NCBI GenBank assembly: GCA_947499305.1
Contig: CANMNN010000026.1
Span: 1 to 64,000 of the forward strand
Direction: 5' to 3'
Length of the DNA: 64,000 nucleotides
Source: an uncultured Arenicella sp.
Lineage (GTDB): Bacteria > Pseudomonadota > Gammaproteobacteria > Arenicellales > Arenicellaceae
Shown here: piece by piece, positions 26,446-35,602 of the stretch
Numbering within the stretch: position 1 is the stretch's first letter
How the letters are laid out: the number at the start of each line of letters is the position of its first letter
Notes under the pieces: generated by a model
Databases searched by the model: none
Seen by the model: the letters and a program-made list of their open reading frames with translations, nothing else
What the model was told of the DNA's origin: nothing
Position numbers and translations under genes: made by a program

Positions 26446-26512
26446 AATATAGTCCTCCTCAATGACAGGCTAGATACAACTCAGTGACGGTTTAGTTACA
26501 TTAATGCGACAG
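26446..26512 (-). promoter_or_regulatory. Pho-box array (five 11-base units) with -10 box for phnF
   Basis: Read on the minus strand, 26512 to 26458 is five adjacent 11-base units: CTGTCGCATTA, ATGTAACTAAA, CCGTCACTGAG, TTGTATCTAGC and CTGTCATTGAG. Each fits the PhoB half-site CTGTCAT plus a four-base AT-rich spacer, the last one perfectly. Ten bases after the last CTGTCAT comes TATATT (26451-26446), the usual place for a -10 box when PhoB replaces the -35. This predicts induction on phosphate starvation. Confidence 0.8.
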
Positions 26513-26707
26513 CTCGATGACGGCCGGTCGTAGTTAGCTAGTTTTTTTCGGCGCTCGAACATCCTGTAGCGAGCTAACAAAAGGCAGCGTTAAAAAGTTA
26601 TTATTTGAACCAAAAACTGGATAGAGTATCGACACTTATAAATAATGCCTATGCCAATACCTATGCTAAATAGTCTTAACTCTTAACCTCAATAGCGGAC
26701 GAAATAG
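26513..26707. other. Non-coding, AT-rich stretch inside the transposon right end
   Basis: I see no gene, RNA or strong structure here. It separates the Pho array from the right-end motif copies. There is no room for a transposase gene between phnF and the right terminus. Confidence 0.6.
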
Positions 26708-26857
26708 TTAGTACTTTAGTTGCAAAAAATCAAAACTAGATTATTGACCTTATCTAGGATGAAAATTTAGCGCTTTGCTTGTAATTTGAAGATATGGTTC
26801 TATGCAGAATCAATGACTTATGTATTTTATGAGTTTAGTACTTTAGTTGTATGTCCA
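26708..26857. repeat. Right end of the transposon with two motif copies
   Basis: The terminal copy, GTACTTTAGTTGTATGTCCA (26838-26857), mirrors the left terminus with one mismatch. A second copy, TTAGTACTTTAGTTGCA (26708-26724), lies about 127 bases further in. No third copy was convincing. Confidence 0.8.
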
Positions 26858-26862
26858 GCCCG
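26858..26862. repeat. Right copy of the target-site duplication GCCCG
   Basis: Matches the left copy at 8021-8025 and is followed by the SRPBCC codons CTA CAA GAA in frame. Confidence 0.92.
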
Positions 26863-27051
26863 CTACAAGAAAAAGCAGTAACGGTTATTTGGACCATAGA
26901 ATTAGAACCAATCGAAAACGGCACTCGCATAAAATTTAGCGAAACCGCAACGGGTGCAGCCGTGAGCCAACTCGCTGAATTGTCAAAAGCCGTCGACTAC
27001 GTTAAATCGGAGGCTATCAAGCGACTAGCGAGCAGCTCACTCGATAAGTGA
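26863..27051 (+). pseudogene. 3' part of the SRPBCC gene split by the transposon
   Basis: 62 codons and TGA. The peptide LQEKAVTVIWTIELEP, ENGTRIKF, and the C-terminal helix (LAELSKAVDYVKSEAIKRL) are the last strands and long helix of an SRPBCC domain. It continues exactly the frame that ends with APFGP at 8025. An ATG made by the element terminus (26851) could give a 66-residue fragment, but this is not a real gene. Confidence 0.9.
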
Positions 27052-27190
27052 TCGATAGCGTGGTTTGAAGTCATGTCGCATCTTTAATCTATTTTTTAGA
27101 ACATCAGTATAGAGAATGATCGTTTTACTGAATCAGTGATATGCCGATATTATAAACGCATCAATCAAGCACCTAACTACCGAGGCAAAC

Positions 27191-27664
27191 ATGAGTACTA
27201 TCGACATTGGAATTAAAGAGCAAGATCGCATACTTATTGCACAAAACCTAAAACACTTACTGGCTGATTCGTACACGCTATATTTGCAAACGCACAATTT
27301 CCATTGGAACGTAACGGGGCCAATGTTCAACCAATTGCACTTAATGTTTGAAGAGCATTATACCGAGCTTGCCTTAGCCGTAGACGAGATAGCCGAGCGC
27401 ATTCGTAGTTTAGATGTGGCAGCCCCAGGAACCTATGCAGCATTCGCAGAGCTGAGCTCTATTGAAGAGGTCAGCGGTGTACCAAGCGCCGAGCACATGG
27501 TTAGCTTGTTAACTAAAGGCCATGAGCAAGTTGTTAAAACCTGTCGCACAGCATTAAAAGTTGCTCAATCCGCGGATGATGAATCGTCCGCCGCGTTAAT
27601 ATCTGACCGTATGCGCGTTCACGAAAAAACCGCATGGATGCTTCGCGCACTAACCGCGAGCTAA
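27191..27664 (+). CDS. dps: Dps/ferritin-like DNA-protection protein
   Basis: 157 residues, the normal Dps size. It has the intersubunit ferroxidase residues in [13 protein letters not shown] and the helix [20 protein letters not shown], and a second helical half containing HEKTAWMLR. It stores iron and protects DNA as a dodecamer. GAGG lies six bases before the start. It ends tail to tail with, and 4 bases inside, the TetR gene. Confidence 0.9.
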   Translation: MSTIDIGIKEQDRILIAQNLKHLLADSYTLYLQTHNFHWNVTGPMFNQLHLMFEEHYTELALAVDEIAERIRSLDVAAPGTYAAFAELSSIEEVSGVPSAEHMVSLLTKGHEQVVKTCRTALKVAQSADDESSAALISDRMRVHEKTAWMLRALTAS

Positions 27665-28371
27665 GCTAAAACCGAATGCAGGGTGCGGGTAAATTCTTGC
27701 TCTAGATGCGCCAAGTTTTTAGTATCTTGGCGCGACAAGTACTCTATCGCCAAACCTCGCAGCAAGCTTACGTGCAGGTATCGGGTAGCTATTATCTGCT
27801 CAGCAGGTTTATCAACTTCTGCAAACAGCGCGAGCCAAAGTTCATCGGCCTCTGTCTCTCGCTGTTCGATCAGCGGCGCTAGCTCACGCGCCAAGTCATC
27901 GTCGCTGCGCATCGCCAATTTTAGCTCCAAGTCTGCTAAGTATTGTGGCGTGCGATATTTCTTGAAGGCAAATTCGAGAATCAACTCGACTGTCTTTTCC
28001 AAAGGCTGTTCAATACTGTGAAGGTTGGCAAAATCAGCGTCATCACGACGCCGAATCTCGTGCCATACAGCCAGCATTAAACTAATTCTCGAGGGAAAAT
28101 AATACTGTCTTGGGCGACGACTCACACCAGCAAGATCCGAGATCATCCCCAATTGCGAACCGGCATAACCATGCTTTGCCAAACATTCAATACTGGCATC
28201 AATAAGCTTCTGACGCGTTTTTTCGGCACGCGGTTGCTTAGGCGTTGTTGGTGCTTTTTCAACGCTCCCTTTGCCAACGCCAGCTTTATTGGCATTGCGT
28301 TTAACATTCTCTTTTTTACTGCTCGACATGGACGCTACTGATACATGATGCTCTGTAATTTTCACAATCAT
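27661..28371 (-). CDS. TetR-family regulator (BetI-like C-terminal domain)
   Basis: Up to 236 residues. The HTH lies at about residues 52-97: [19 protein letters not shown] then [20 protein letters not shown]. The C-terminal half resembles the TetR_C_6/BetI dimerisation and ligand domain. The first 45 or so residues are Lys/Thr-rich and low in complexity, and the start is uncertain: ATG 28329 is as plausible as 28371. No target gene is evident; the neighbouring hydrolase at 28470 is divergent across about 100 bases and is the best guess. Confidence 0.78.
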   Translation of the reverse strand: MIVKITEHHVSVASMSSSKKENVKRNANKAGVGKGSVEKAPTTPKQPRAEKTRQKLIDASIECLAKHGYAGSQLGMISDLAGVSRRPRQYYFPSRISLMLAVWHEIRRRDDADFANLHSIEQPLEKTVELILEFAFKKYRTPQYLADLELKLAMRSDDDLARELAPLIEQRETEADELWLALFAEVDKPAEQIIATRYLHVSLLRGLAIEYLSRQDTKNLAHLEQEFTRTLHSVLA

Positions 28372-28469
28372 ACCGCATCATTCTCTTGATGAATAAGTTT
28401 GCGCCATATCATTATAAGCTTGATCGTTGCTACTCTAAGATCACGCGGCATTTGCGATACTAAGCAAAT

Positions 28470-29309
28470 ATGAAAGACTCAATGACAAAGCCCATAAAAC
28501 AGCCTTCGCTGTTATCACTACTATTCGAATCTCGAGCATTACTTGATATGGCGTCGGTTCCGAGCTCCTTACTGTTCAGTAAATTTTCGTCATCGAACGT
28601 CGAAGGAGCACTGCCAATTATCATGTTTCCTGGCTTTGGCTCAGACGAACGTTATATGAAAGCCTTAGGCTATTACTTAAGAAACCTTGGATATTATGCT
28701 GAAGGCTGGGGATTAGGGTTTAATCTGGCTGGCATGGACCTAGAACATTCACTTGAAGACTTATCACCAATTTGGGAACTAGAAACACCAGATAACTATG
28801 ATCCTAACAATTACAAAGGCGAGGGCGGGGTTCCGTTTCTTTGTGAGAGAGCGATCACGCAAGTTAAAGAACGGTCAGAGGAATTAGCTTCGCCGGTCGT
28901 ATTAATAGGCTGGAGCCTTGGCGGTTTTCTCGCCCGAGAATGTGCTCGAGAGCTAAACGATGAGGTTGCGCAAGTAATTACCTTTGGCGCTCCGATTATT
29001 GGTGGCCCAAAATACAGTCGAGCGGCTTCGGCATTTAAAGCGAAAGGTCAAGACCTCGATTGGATTGAGCGCAGCATAGAAAAGCGTAATAACAAGGCGA
29101 TTGAGCAACCAATCACAAGCATTTACAGCAAGTCAGATGGCATCGTTGCTGCCGCTGCCGCAATCGACACTGTTAGCCCAAACGTTGAAAACATCGAAGT
29201 CAACGCTGCCCATTTAGGGATGGGGTTTAATCGCAAAATCTGGAAGTTGATTAAGCAATCGCTCGATGATGAATGCAAAACAAGAATTGAGCTAGCGTCA
29301 AATAAGTGA
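28470..29309 (+). CDS. Alpha/beta hydrolase (lipase/esterase-like)
   Basis: 279 residues. The alpha/beta-hydrolase core includes PIIMFPGFGSDERYMKAL, the nucleophile elbow IGWSLGGFLARECA (Ser near 152) and a late His in NAAHLGMGFNRKIW. It has no signal peptide, so it is probably cytoplasmic. The substrate is unknown. ATG 28482 is an alternative start. It is divergent from the TetR gene, which could regulate it. Confidence 0.75.
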   Translation: MKDSMTKPIKQPSLLSLLFESRALLDMASVPSSLLFSKFSSSNVEGALPIIMFPGFGSDERYMKALGYYLRNLGYYAEGWGLGFNLAGMDLEHSLEDLSPIWELETPDNYDPNNYKGEGGVPFLCERAITQVKERSEELASPVVLIGWSLGGFLARECARELNDEVAQVITFGAPIIGGPKYSRAASAFKAKGQDLDWIERSIEKRNNKAIEQPITSIYSKSDGIVAAAAAIDTVSPNVENIEVNAAHLGMGFNRKIWKLIKQSLDDECKTRIELASNK

Positions 29310-29391
29310 TTCACCATCGGCTAGCAATAGGCTAATAACCACAGAATTCAATGATCTCAAACTGGGTGCAATACCCGTTTCGATAGGCCGT

Positions 29392-29862
29392 TTAATCGAG
29401 CGTCTTAGCGCGAGACTCGTCAGCAATTTGTACCGCATAATCGGCAAGTTTTTGCTGGATACTGGGGCTCGAGATTGACATCATACGTACAGCCAATAAA
29501 GCCGCATTAGTCGAATTATTAATCGCAACCGTTGCAACCGGTACACCGCGTGGCATTTGCACAATCGATAAAAGTGAGTCCATACCATCTAAGCTGCTCA
29601 ATTTAACTGGCACACCGATTACCGGCAAAGTAGTACATGATGCAACCATGCCAGGCAAATGCGCGGCACCGCCAGCACCGGCAATAATAGCACTAAAACC
29701 TGACTCAACAGCCGACTTAGCAAAGTCGATCATGTCCTGTGGCGTACGGTGTGCTGACACAACTTTGGCTTGATAGTCTACGCCAAATTTTTTCAAAATA
29801 TCGGCGGCGGCTTGCATCACGGGCCAGTCTGAATCTGACCCCATAATAATGGCTACTTTCAT
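29392..29862 (-). CDS. purE: N5-carboxyaminoimidazole ribonucleotide mutase PurE
   Basis: 156 residues with [17 protein letters not shown] at the N-terminus, [15 protein letters not shown], and [20 protein letters not shown], the class I PurE signatures. It converts N5-CAIR to CAIR in purine synthesis. It lies 44 bases downstream of purK on the same strand, reversing the usual purE-purK order. Confidence 0.96.
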   Translation of the reverse strand: MKVAIIMGSDSDWPVMQAAADILKKFGVDYQAKVVSAHRTPQDMIDFAKSAVESGFSAIIAGAGGAAHLPGMVASCTTLPVIGVPVKLSSLDGMDSLLSIVQMPRGVPVATVAINNSTNAALLAVRMMSISSPSIQQKLADYAVQIADESRAKTLD

Positions 29863-29906
29863 GACTCTTTCTCTGTGTCGTCAGCTGTTCGGTTAGGTTC
29901 GACGGA

Positions 29907-31031
29907 TTAAATATCCATTTGCTCGAGTATCTCTTCGGCTCGTTGCCGCTGATTCTCGCCCCAAATATTAACATGACCCATCTTGCGTTTAACGCGTGAG
30001 CTTGCTTTTCGGTAAAGAGTAGCGCTGCATTGGGTATCTTTAATGCGAGCCAACACTTCGTCGTCGTTAAACTCGGCTTCTTTAGTGGCTAAGAGATTTA
30101 ACATCGTCATTGATTCAGCCAACATTTTAGGCTCGCGCAATGGCAAACCTGTGACCGCGCGCATATGATTTTCAAACTGCGAGCAATCCGCTAAATTCAT
30201 TGTGATATGGCCTGAATTATGAGGCCGCGGCGCTGATTCGTTAATCAACAACTGGTCACCTTTTGTGAGAAAAAACTCAAAAGCAAACAAACCTTTGGTA
30301 TCAAGTTTTTCAAGAATACGACTCACATAGTCTTGCGCCTGTTGCTGAATACTCTCGTTAAGCTCGCAGGGGTACGTCACGTATAGGCATGTGCCTTGTG
30401 CTTGCTCGGTACCCACTAATGGATAAAAAACGATCTGCTCTTTATTCGAGACGCCGATTAACGACAACTCTTGCTTAAAGTCGATGGCGTATTCAAACAA
30501 GATAGTGCCGGCATGCTTGATCTCTTCGAATAGAGGCACCGATTCACTGCGGCCCGACACACGATAGGTGCCAATGCCATCATAGCCCCCCTTAGCAAGT
30601 TTTAAGTAACCTGGCTCGTCAGGCAGCTGAGATTCATCAGTGATTTCCATGTATTGCGCCATGGGCACGTCTAAGGATTCGAAATACTGTTTTTCAGACA
30701 GTTTGTCTTCAATCAGCGAAAATTTAGCCGGCTCTGGGTAAATCGACTTTGAAAATTGTTTCGCCAAGTCGACCATCAGCTGAGCATCATTAAACTCGTT
30801 TTCTAGAGTTACAACGTCAACTGCGTTAAAAAAAGCTTCAGTGCTGGAGGCATCTTCGATATTACCGACAAATACATGATCAGCAACTTGGCTTGCTGGC
30901 GCGCTGTCTGACGCCGCGAGAATGGCCACCTTACCGCCGAGTTTTTGATAGGCCTCGGCCATCATCATAGCCAATTGGCCGTCACCTAGAATGCCAACCG
31001 TTGGTAGGGTTGCGGGTGTGCTTTGCTTCAT
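29907..31031 (-). CDS. purK: N5-carboxyaminoimidazole ribonucleotide synthase PurK
   Basis: 374 residues. It has the ATP-grasp fold, with LPTVGILGDGQLAMMMAEA at the N-terminus, LKLAKGGYDGIGTYRV, and NESAPRPHNSGHITMNLADC near the metal/ATP site. It makes N5-CAIR from AIR, bicarbonate and ATP. It is the first gene of the purK-purE pair. Confidence 0.95.
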   Translation of the reverse strand: MKQSTPATLPTVGILGDGQLAMMMAEAYQKLGGKVAILAASDSAPASQVADHVFVGNIEDASSTEAFFNAVDVVTLENEFNDAQLMVDLAKQFSKSIYPEPAKFSLIEDKLSEKQYFESLDVPMAQYMEITDESQLPDEPGYLKLAKGGYDGIGTYRVSGRSESVPLFEEIKHAGTILFEYAIDFKQELSLIGVSNKEQIVFYPLVGTEQAQGTCLYVTYPCELNESIQQQAQDYVSRILEKLDTKGLFAFEFFLTKGDQLLINESAPRPHNSGHITMNLADCSQFENHMRAVTGLPLREPKMLAESMTMLNLLATKEAEFNDDEVLARIKDTQCSATLYRKASSRVKRKMGHVNIWGENQRQRAEEILEQMDI

Positions 31032-31213
31032 GCTTTTTCTCGTAAACTCGACATGCCGTTTGGGCAGTTTTTAAGGCGTCTTTTTCGAGGCCTCAATGAA
31101 GGTTGAGAACGTTACCATTGCACGGCATTTATTTGAAGCGATTTGCAGCGTCTTTGAATACGAAAATGACTAAAACTAAGGTTGCGGCGCTGGTTTAAGC
31201 ACCGTCATTGTAA

Positions 31214-32071
31214 TTATGCTGATTCTAATGATTGCTCGACAAGCCTAGCACTGTCTTGCTTCCAAGCTGAAAACGAACCATCGAATAGCGGCGCGTCAAT
31301 GCCAACAACGCTCAGGCCAAGTAAAATAATAGAGCCTGCATAACCTGCGCCGCACGAAGAGATTACGGCTGTTCTTTCAATATCTGGATTAAGCTGTCGG
31401 AATCTATCTAACAGCTCAGCCTTTGATTTAAACATACCCGTTTGCTCATCGAGCAAGTCCTTGAATGGAACATTAACCGCTCCGGGAATATGACCAGAAC
31501 GAGGCTCTTTAGCATTCCCGGCGTAGCCAATAGCACCGCGACCGTCGATCAAACACACAGAGGCATCTCTATTTGCAACTTGATCAATCGAAACACTTAA
31601 GTCCGCTCTTTCTTCTACGTTAAAGTCGCCTTTCGAATAGTGACCGGGGACCTTAGTTATTGGATAATCGAGGTGAGTCCATCTTTTCCAACCGCCGTCT
31701 AAAACAAGCACGTTCTCAAAGCCCCAATAGCGCATCGACCACCACGTTCGAGCGGCCAACATATGATGATAGTCATCATAAAGCACAAGCGTATCATCCT
31801 TCGAAATACCCAGACGCTCAAAGGCAGACTGTGCTTGCGTCCTTGAAGCGACATTGGCCAAGTTGATTGGCACATCGGTGTCTACAAAATACCGCGACCA
31901 ATCGAGAAACACGGCGCCGGGTATATGTGCCTCAGCATAAGCCTCAAAATTGACGATTGGAGGCACTCCCCAAGCACCACGAACATCAAAAATTTTAAGC
32001 GACCTATCGCCGAGCTTGGTTCGCAGTTCTTCTGCTGAAATTAGGGGAGATGTCAGGCTTACCATAGTCAC
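31214..32071 (-). CDS. Two-domain thiosulfate/3-mercaptopyruvate sulfurtransferase
   Basis: 285 residues made of two rhodanese domains. The first is inactive-like (LKIFDVRGAWG, HIPGAVFLDWSRYF). The second has VCLIDGRGAIGYAG, SGHIPGAVNVPF and the catalytic Cys in ISSCGAGYAGSIILL. The loop CGAGYAG differs from both classical rhodanese CRxGxT and MST CGSGVTA, so the donor cannot be assigned. No signal peptide is present. Confidence 0.85.
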   Translation of the reverse strand: MTMVSLTSPLISAEELRTKLGDRSLKIFDVRGAWGVPPIVNFEAYAEAHIPGAVFLDWSRYFVDTDVPINLANVASRTQAQSAFERLGISKDDTLVLYDDYHHMLAARTWWSMRYWGFENVLVLDGGWKRWTHLDYPITKVPGHYSKGDFNVEERADLSVSIDQVANRDASVCLIDGRGAIGYAGNAKEPRSGHIPGAVNVPFKDLLDEQTGMFKSKAELLDRFRQLNPDIERTAVISSCGAGYAGSIILLGLSVVGIDAPLFDGSFSAWKQDSARLVEQSLESA

Positions 32072-32117
32072 ATGCTCTCTAAACGCTAACTTGAGGAGTG
32101 TTTTGCTTTACTGAAAC

Positions 32118-33263
32118 TTAAGCAACCGCTTGGCTTAGAATCGCACGAGATTGCTCTAAATCAATCGCGTTATTCTCACCCAAGGAGATACGCCCATGAT
32201 TCTCGAGTTGAGTCATAATTTTCTCAATCGCAAGCGACTTATCACCACCGTGATCACTCAATTGGGTCTCAACATCTAAGCTCTGGTAAAACGCTTCTAT
32301 TTGCTCAATCGTTTGCTCTGCAAGTTCACTATGATCACTTAGACCAAACACGTTTCGCCCCATTTGCTCTAGCTTAGCTCGCTTTACGTCCATTTGGTTG
32401 CGTAACAAAGAGCCTTGCACCATGGCCAAAGAGCGCGCGTGATCAACACCGTATAATGCAGTTAACTCGTGACCGATCATATGCGTTGCCCAATCTTGCG
32501 CAACGCCAAGGCCAAGCTGACCATTCAGCGCCTGGTTCGCCGACCACATAAGATTCGCCCGCCATGCATCATCTTGATCCGAAAAGTTATCGCCCAGTGT
32601 TTTAAGGCTTTTTAAGAGTGCTTCAGCATAGCCATCTTGTACTAATGCGCCAGCTGGGTAGGTAAGGTATTGCTCGCAGACGTGAACCCAAGCATCGACA
32701 ATGCCGTTGGCAAGTTGTCGCTGAGGTAAGGTTTTCATCACATCAGGATCCATCACTGCAAACTCAGGCTGCACAAACGGGCTTCCGAATGCCAACTTTT
32801 GCTGCGTTGCAGCTTTTGTAACCACTGAGTTTACGTTTGATTCAGAGCCGGTAGCCGGCAACGTGAGAATGGCGCCAATTGGCATTGCTTGGCTAACGAT
32901 ATGCTTTGCTTCTAAAATATCCCAGCCGTCGCCCTCATAGAGGCTTGCAGCGGCAACATACTTTGCACCGTCGATCACTGAGCCACCACCAACGGCAAGT
33001 ATGAAATCGACACCCTGCTCTTTGACCTGTGCCACTGCTTTATCCAAGGTTTCAACAGTGGGGTTTGCCTCAACACCAGCAAACTCAACATAATCATGAT
33101 CACTCAAGGCCGCGACAACTTGATCAAAAACGCCATTTTTCTTAATTGAACCAAAACCGTAGATAAACATCACTTTTTGGTCGCTCGGAATTAACTCTTT
33201 GATGCTCGCTACTTGGCCTTGGCCAAACTGGATTCTGGTTTTGTTTTGATAGGAAAATTTCAT
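32118..33263 (-). CDS. yqhD: Iron-containing alcohol dehydrogenase, YqhD-like NADPH aldehyde reductase
   Basis: 381 residues resembling E. coli YqhD along the whole length. The nucleotide-binding motif is LAVGGGSVIDGAKYVA, with LPATGSESNVNSV, and the metal ligands lie in GIVDAWVHVCEQYLTYP and ATHMIGHELTALYGVDHARS. It ends with NHGRISLGENNAIDLEQSR. YqhD enzymes reduce short aldehydes with NADPH and help detoxify them. The neighbouring LysR and NTF2-like genes may belong to the same response. Confidence 0.9.
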   Translation of the reverse strand: MKFSYQNKTRIQFGQGQVASIKELIPSDQKVMFIYGFGSIKKNGVFDQVVAALSDHDYVEFAGVEANPTVETLDKAVAQVKEQGVDFILAVGGGSVIDGAKYVAAASLYEGDGWDILEAKHIVSQAMPIGAILTLPATGSESNVNSVVTKAATQQKLAFGSPFVQPEFAVMDPDVMKTLPQRQLANGIVDAWVHVCEQYLTYPAGALVQDGYAEALLKSLKTLGDNFSDQDDAWRANLMWSANQALNGQLGLGVAQDWATHMIGHELTALYGVDHARSLAMVQGSLLRNQMDVKRAKLEQMGRNVFGLSDHSELAEQTIEQIEAFYQSLDVETQLSDHGGDKSLAIEKIMTQLENHGRISLGENNAIDLEQSRAILSQAVA

Positions 33264-33330
33264 AATGTGTCTCGTTAGTGCGTAGAATAATTAGATATTT
33301 GAAGCGGTAGAGTAGCAGCGCTAGTGCGTA

Positions 33331-33702
33331 CTACTTCATCACGGTTGTATAAGTTTTACTGACGATTTTCCAACCTGCGCTCAGTTTCAACAAAGTGAGA
33401 TAGTCGTAGAAATGACGGTCTGGCAAGTCTAAATGAACTTTTGCAAAAGCCATGTCATTAACGATCTCTAGCCCCAACACTTCGGAGCTGTGTGCAGGAA
33501 CATTGCCGTCGAGAATAGTTTTAACCAAACTATCTCGGGGTTGAAACACAAGATCCCCGCTCTCGTTCACCGAGTGCAAATTAGTGCTCGAATAAAAGGC
33601 AGTTTGAATGCTCTGCGCCGCAATGCTTGGATCGCTGATTCCTCGAAGATAATGGCTTACGGTATCCATTACCGCACTTTTTTGATCATGTTGAATACTC
33701 AT
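33331..33702 (-). CDS. NTF2-like (SnoaL/lumazine-binding type) small protein
   Basis: 123 residues from ATG 33702 (MSIQHDQKSAVMDTVSHYLR); the upstream extension overlaps the LysR start and is unlikely. The pattern of an N-terminal helix, the FYSSTNLHSVNESGDLVF segment and final strands (FYDYLTLLKLSAGWKIVSKTY) fits the putative lumazine-binding/NTF2-like fold. Its function is unknown. It is divergent from the LysR gene and co-directional with yqhD, 67 bases upstream of it. Confidence 0.7.
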   Translation of the reverse strand: MSIQHDQKSAVMDTVSHYLRGISDPSIAAQSIQTAFYSSTNLHSVNESGDLVFQPRDSLVKTILDGNVPAHSSEVLGLEIVNDMAFAKVHLDLPDRHFYDYLTLLKLSAGWKIVSKTYTTVMK

Positions 33703-33818
33703 AACGGGTTTCTCGCTTAGATTTGATAGGCGTCTGACTAATGTGAATCGAGTGTAATTGCAGTCATCAGGGATGATAATATCCATTTTTGACAAATAAC
33801 TATTGCAGGAGAGCAACA

Positions 33819-34709
33819 ATGTCGGTATTTGATGGGGTTATCGAATTCATTGCGGTTGCCGAAACCCAAGGCTTCACCGCAGCAGCTAAGCGCTTAGGAG
33901 TGTCCACCTCACACATAAGTCGCCGAGTATCCGAGCTCGAATCACGGCTTGGCTTAGAACTAGTAGCCCGAACGACTCGGCAAGTTAAGCTAACCGAACT
34001 GGGCGAAAGCTACTACCAATCTTGCATTGACTTGGTAAATGGCTTAGACCAGGCCAACGAATCTGTAACATCAAATCAAATAGAACTCAGTGGCGTATTG
34101 CGCGTAAGTGCTGCCGGGGAGTTCGCCGAATCAACGGTTGTACCACTGCTGATGGACTTCGTTGCGCAGCATCCAAAGTGTGATCTCGAAGTTCACTACG
34201 ACACCCGAATGATTAACTTTGTAGAAGACAACTTTGATTTTGCGATTAGGTTCGGCAAGTTAGAAGATTCGAATTTGATCGCACGAAAGTTAGCGAGCCA
34301 TGAATACATCGCTGCAGCGAGCCCCGCCTATATTGAACAATTCGGGAGCCCTGCACACCCTGCTGAGCTGGAGATGCACTCGTGTATCGTATCAACCTAT
34401 ACTCAATGGTCATTCATTGATAAAAACTCGACGCCCAAGCAAAGCATCGACGTTCGAGTTAAAGGGCGAATAAAAGCCAATAGCGTTCGAACCATCATCC
34501 ATGCCTGCAAGTCAGGCATGGGCATCGCCTACATGCCAAGAACCAGCTTTGGAGACACAATCGAGAGCGGAGAACTAGTGCCTGTACTCGACGGTTATTG
34601 GAAGAGCCGAGGCGCGACTTGGCTGGTGTACGCTAACAGAAGGTACTTGCCCGCCAGAGCTAGATTGGCAATCGAATTTTTAATGGACCAGCTTTCGCGC
34701 GATGCCTAG
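33819..34709 (+). CDS. LysR-family transcriptional regulator
   Basis: 296 residues from ATG 33819, which has AGGAGAG seven bases upstream. The N-terminal HTH is FIAVAETQGFTAAAKRLGVS and SHISRRVSELESRLGLEL, and the C-terminal LysR_substrate domain runs from residue 90 on. It is of the type with ARKLASHEYIAAASPAYI. Its divergence from the NTF2-like gene and yqhD suggests control of that pair. Confidence 0.9.
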   Translation: MSVFDGVIEFIAVAETQGFTAAAKRLGVSTSHISRRVSELESRLGLELVARTTRQVKLTELGESYYQSCIDLVNGLDQANESVTSNQIELSGVLRVSAAGEFAESTVVPLLMDFVAQHPKCDLEVHYDTRMINFVEDNFDFAIRFGKLEDSNLIARKLASHEYIAAASPAYIEQFGSPAHPAELEMHSCIVSTYTQWSFIDKNSTPKQSIDVRVKGRIKANSVRTIIHACKSGMGIAYMPRTSFGDTIESGELVPVLDGYWKSRGATWLVYANRRYLPARARLAIEFLMDQLSRDA

Positions 34710-34801
34710 AAAGCCGATTCGCGCGATCTGAGTAAAGATGGCATCACACTATTTTTCTTAAACTATGAAAGATTGCAGATCAGATTGAGGTCTTGCTTAT
34801 T

Positions 34802-35602
34802 ATGATAGTCAACGATGAACAACAAGGAGTAATCCGTCTAAGCGTATTCATTGGCGTGTTTACCTTGATGGCGCTCCTAGAGCTTCTGGCTCCCAAAAAA
34901 GAGCGGGCCTTGCCACGTACAAAACGCTGGGTGACGAATTGGTCTTTGGTGATTATCAATAGCATCAGCATGCGTTTCTTGATTCCGGTCTTGGCAGTTA
35001 GTGTAGCGCAATACGTTGAGCAGGCCGGTTGGGGGCTTTTTAGCTTTATCGATTTACCGTTTTGGCTCGAATGTCTGTTAGCGATCATCGTCTTAGACAT
35101 GCTGATTTACTGGCAGCACGTCGCCTCACATCATCTACCAATATTATGGCGATTTCATAAGGTGCATCACGCTGATCGGGATATTGATGTCACTACCGGC
35201 GCGCGTTTTCATCCAATAGAAATTGGCTTGTCGATGCTCTACAAATTTCTCTGTATTGCTATTCTAGGAGCGCCCGCATTCGCGGTATTCGTTTTCGAAG
35301 TACTACTTAATGCGTCAGCCATGTTTAATCATTCGAATGTACGTTTACCCAAAGGCTTAGACGCGGTAGTGCGCAAGTTTATCGTAACGCCTGACATGCA
35401 CCGCGTTCACCACTCTATTATCGTGCCTGAAACAAATAGCAACTACGGCTTCTTTTTGTCGCTATGGGATCGCCTCTTCAGCAGCTATATCGACCAACCC
35501 AAAATGGGCCACGACAAGATGACTATCGGCTTAGAAGAATATCAAGACGATAAACCGGCTTCGCTCCTATGGAGTTTGAAGATTCCTTTTATCAAGCAAT
35601 GA
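34802..35602 (+). CDS. Sterol desaturase / fatty-acid hydroxylase family membrane protein
   Basis: 266 residues from ATG 34802 (GAGG 12 bases upstream). There are several membrane segments and the di-iron histidine clusters of the family: HVASHHLPILWRFHKVHH, then HPIE, and HRVHHS near residue 200. It inserts oxygen into a lipid substrate; which one cannot be told. Its stop overlaps the next gene's ATG (ATGA at 35599), so the rhodanese is translationally coupled to it. Confidence 0.85.
   Translation: MIVNDEQQGVIRLSVFIGVFTLMALLELLAPKKERALPRTKRWVTNWSLVIINSISMRFLIPVLAVSVAQYVEQAGWGLFSFIDLPFWLECLLAIIVLDMLIYWQHVASHHLPILWRFHKVHHADRDIDVTTGARFHPIEIGLSMLYKFLCIAILGAPAFAVFVFEVLLNASAMFNHSNVRLPKGLDAVVRKFIVTPDMHRVHHSIIVPETNSNYGFFLSLWDRLFSSYIDQPKMGHDKMTIGLEEYQDDKPASLLWSLKIPFIKQ

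Larger units (their letters stand above)
8026..26857. mobile_element. 18,832-base transposon carrying Gabija genes and a phosphonate operon, without its own transposase
   Basis: The boundaries are set by near-perfect inverted termini: the left end TGGACGTACAACTAAAGTAC and the right end, read inward on the other strand, TGGACATACAACTAAAGTAC (19 of 20 identical). They are flanked by the direct repeat GCCCG and sit inside an otherwise intact SRPBCC gene. Extra copies of the terminal motif lie inside both ends. A 5-base duplication and multiple end repeats are typical of Tn7-like (TnsB-type) elements, but that assignment is inference. The only transposase inside belongs to an internal IS3. Cargo: gajB, gajA, IS3, a truncated hypothetical gene, a porin and phnFDCEGHIJKLMNP. 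It would need a transposase acting in trans. Confidence 0.9.

Noticed and set aside
26513-26707. A third copy of the right-end motif (for example around 26525 or 26665)
   Set aside because: Matches are too short and lack the core ACTTTAGTTG.
26851-27051. A separate 66-residue gene starting at ATG 26851
   Set aside because: The ATG is the transposon terminus itself; the rest is the 3' half of the interrupted SRPBCC gene.
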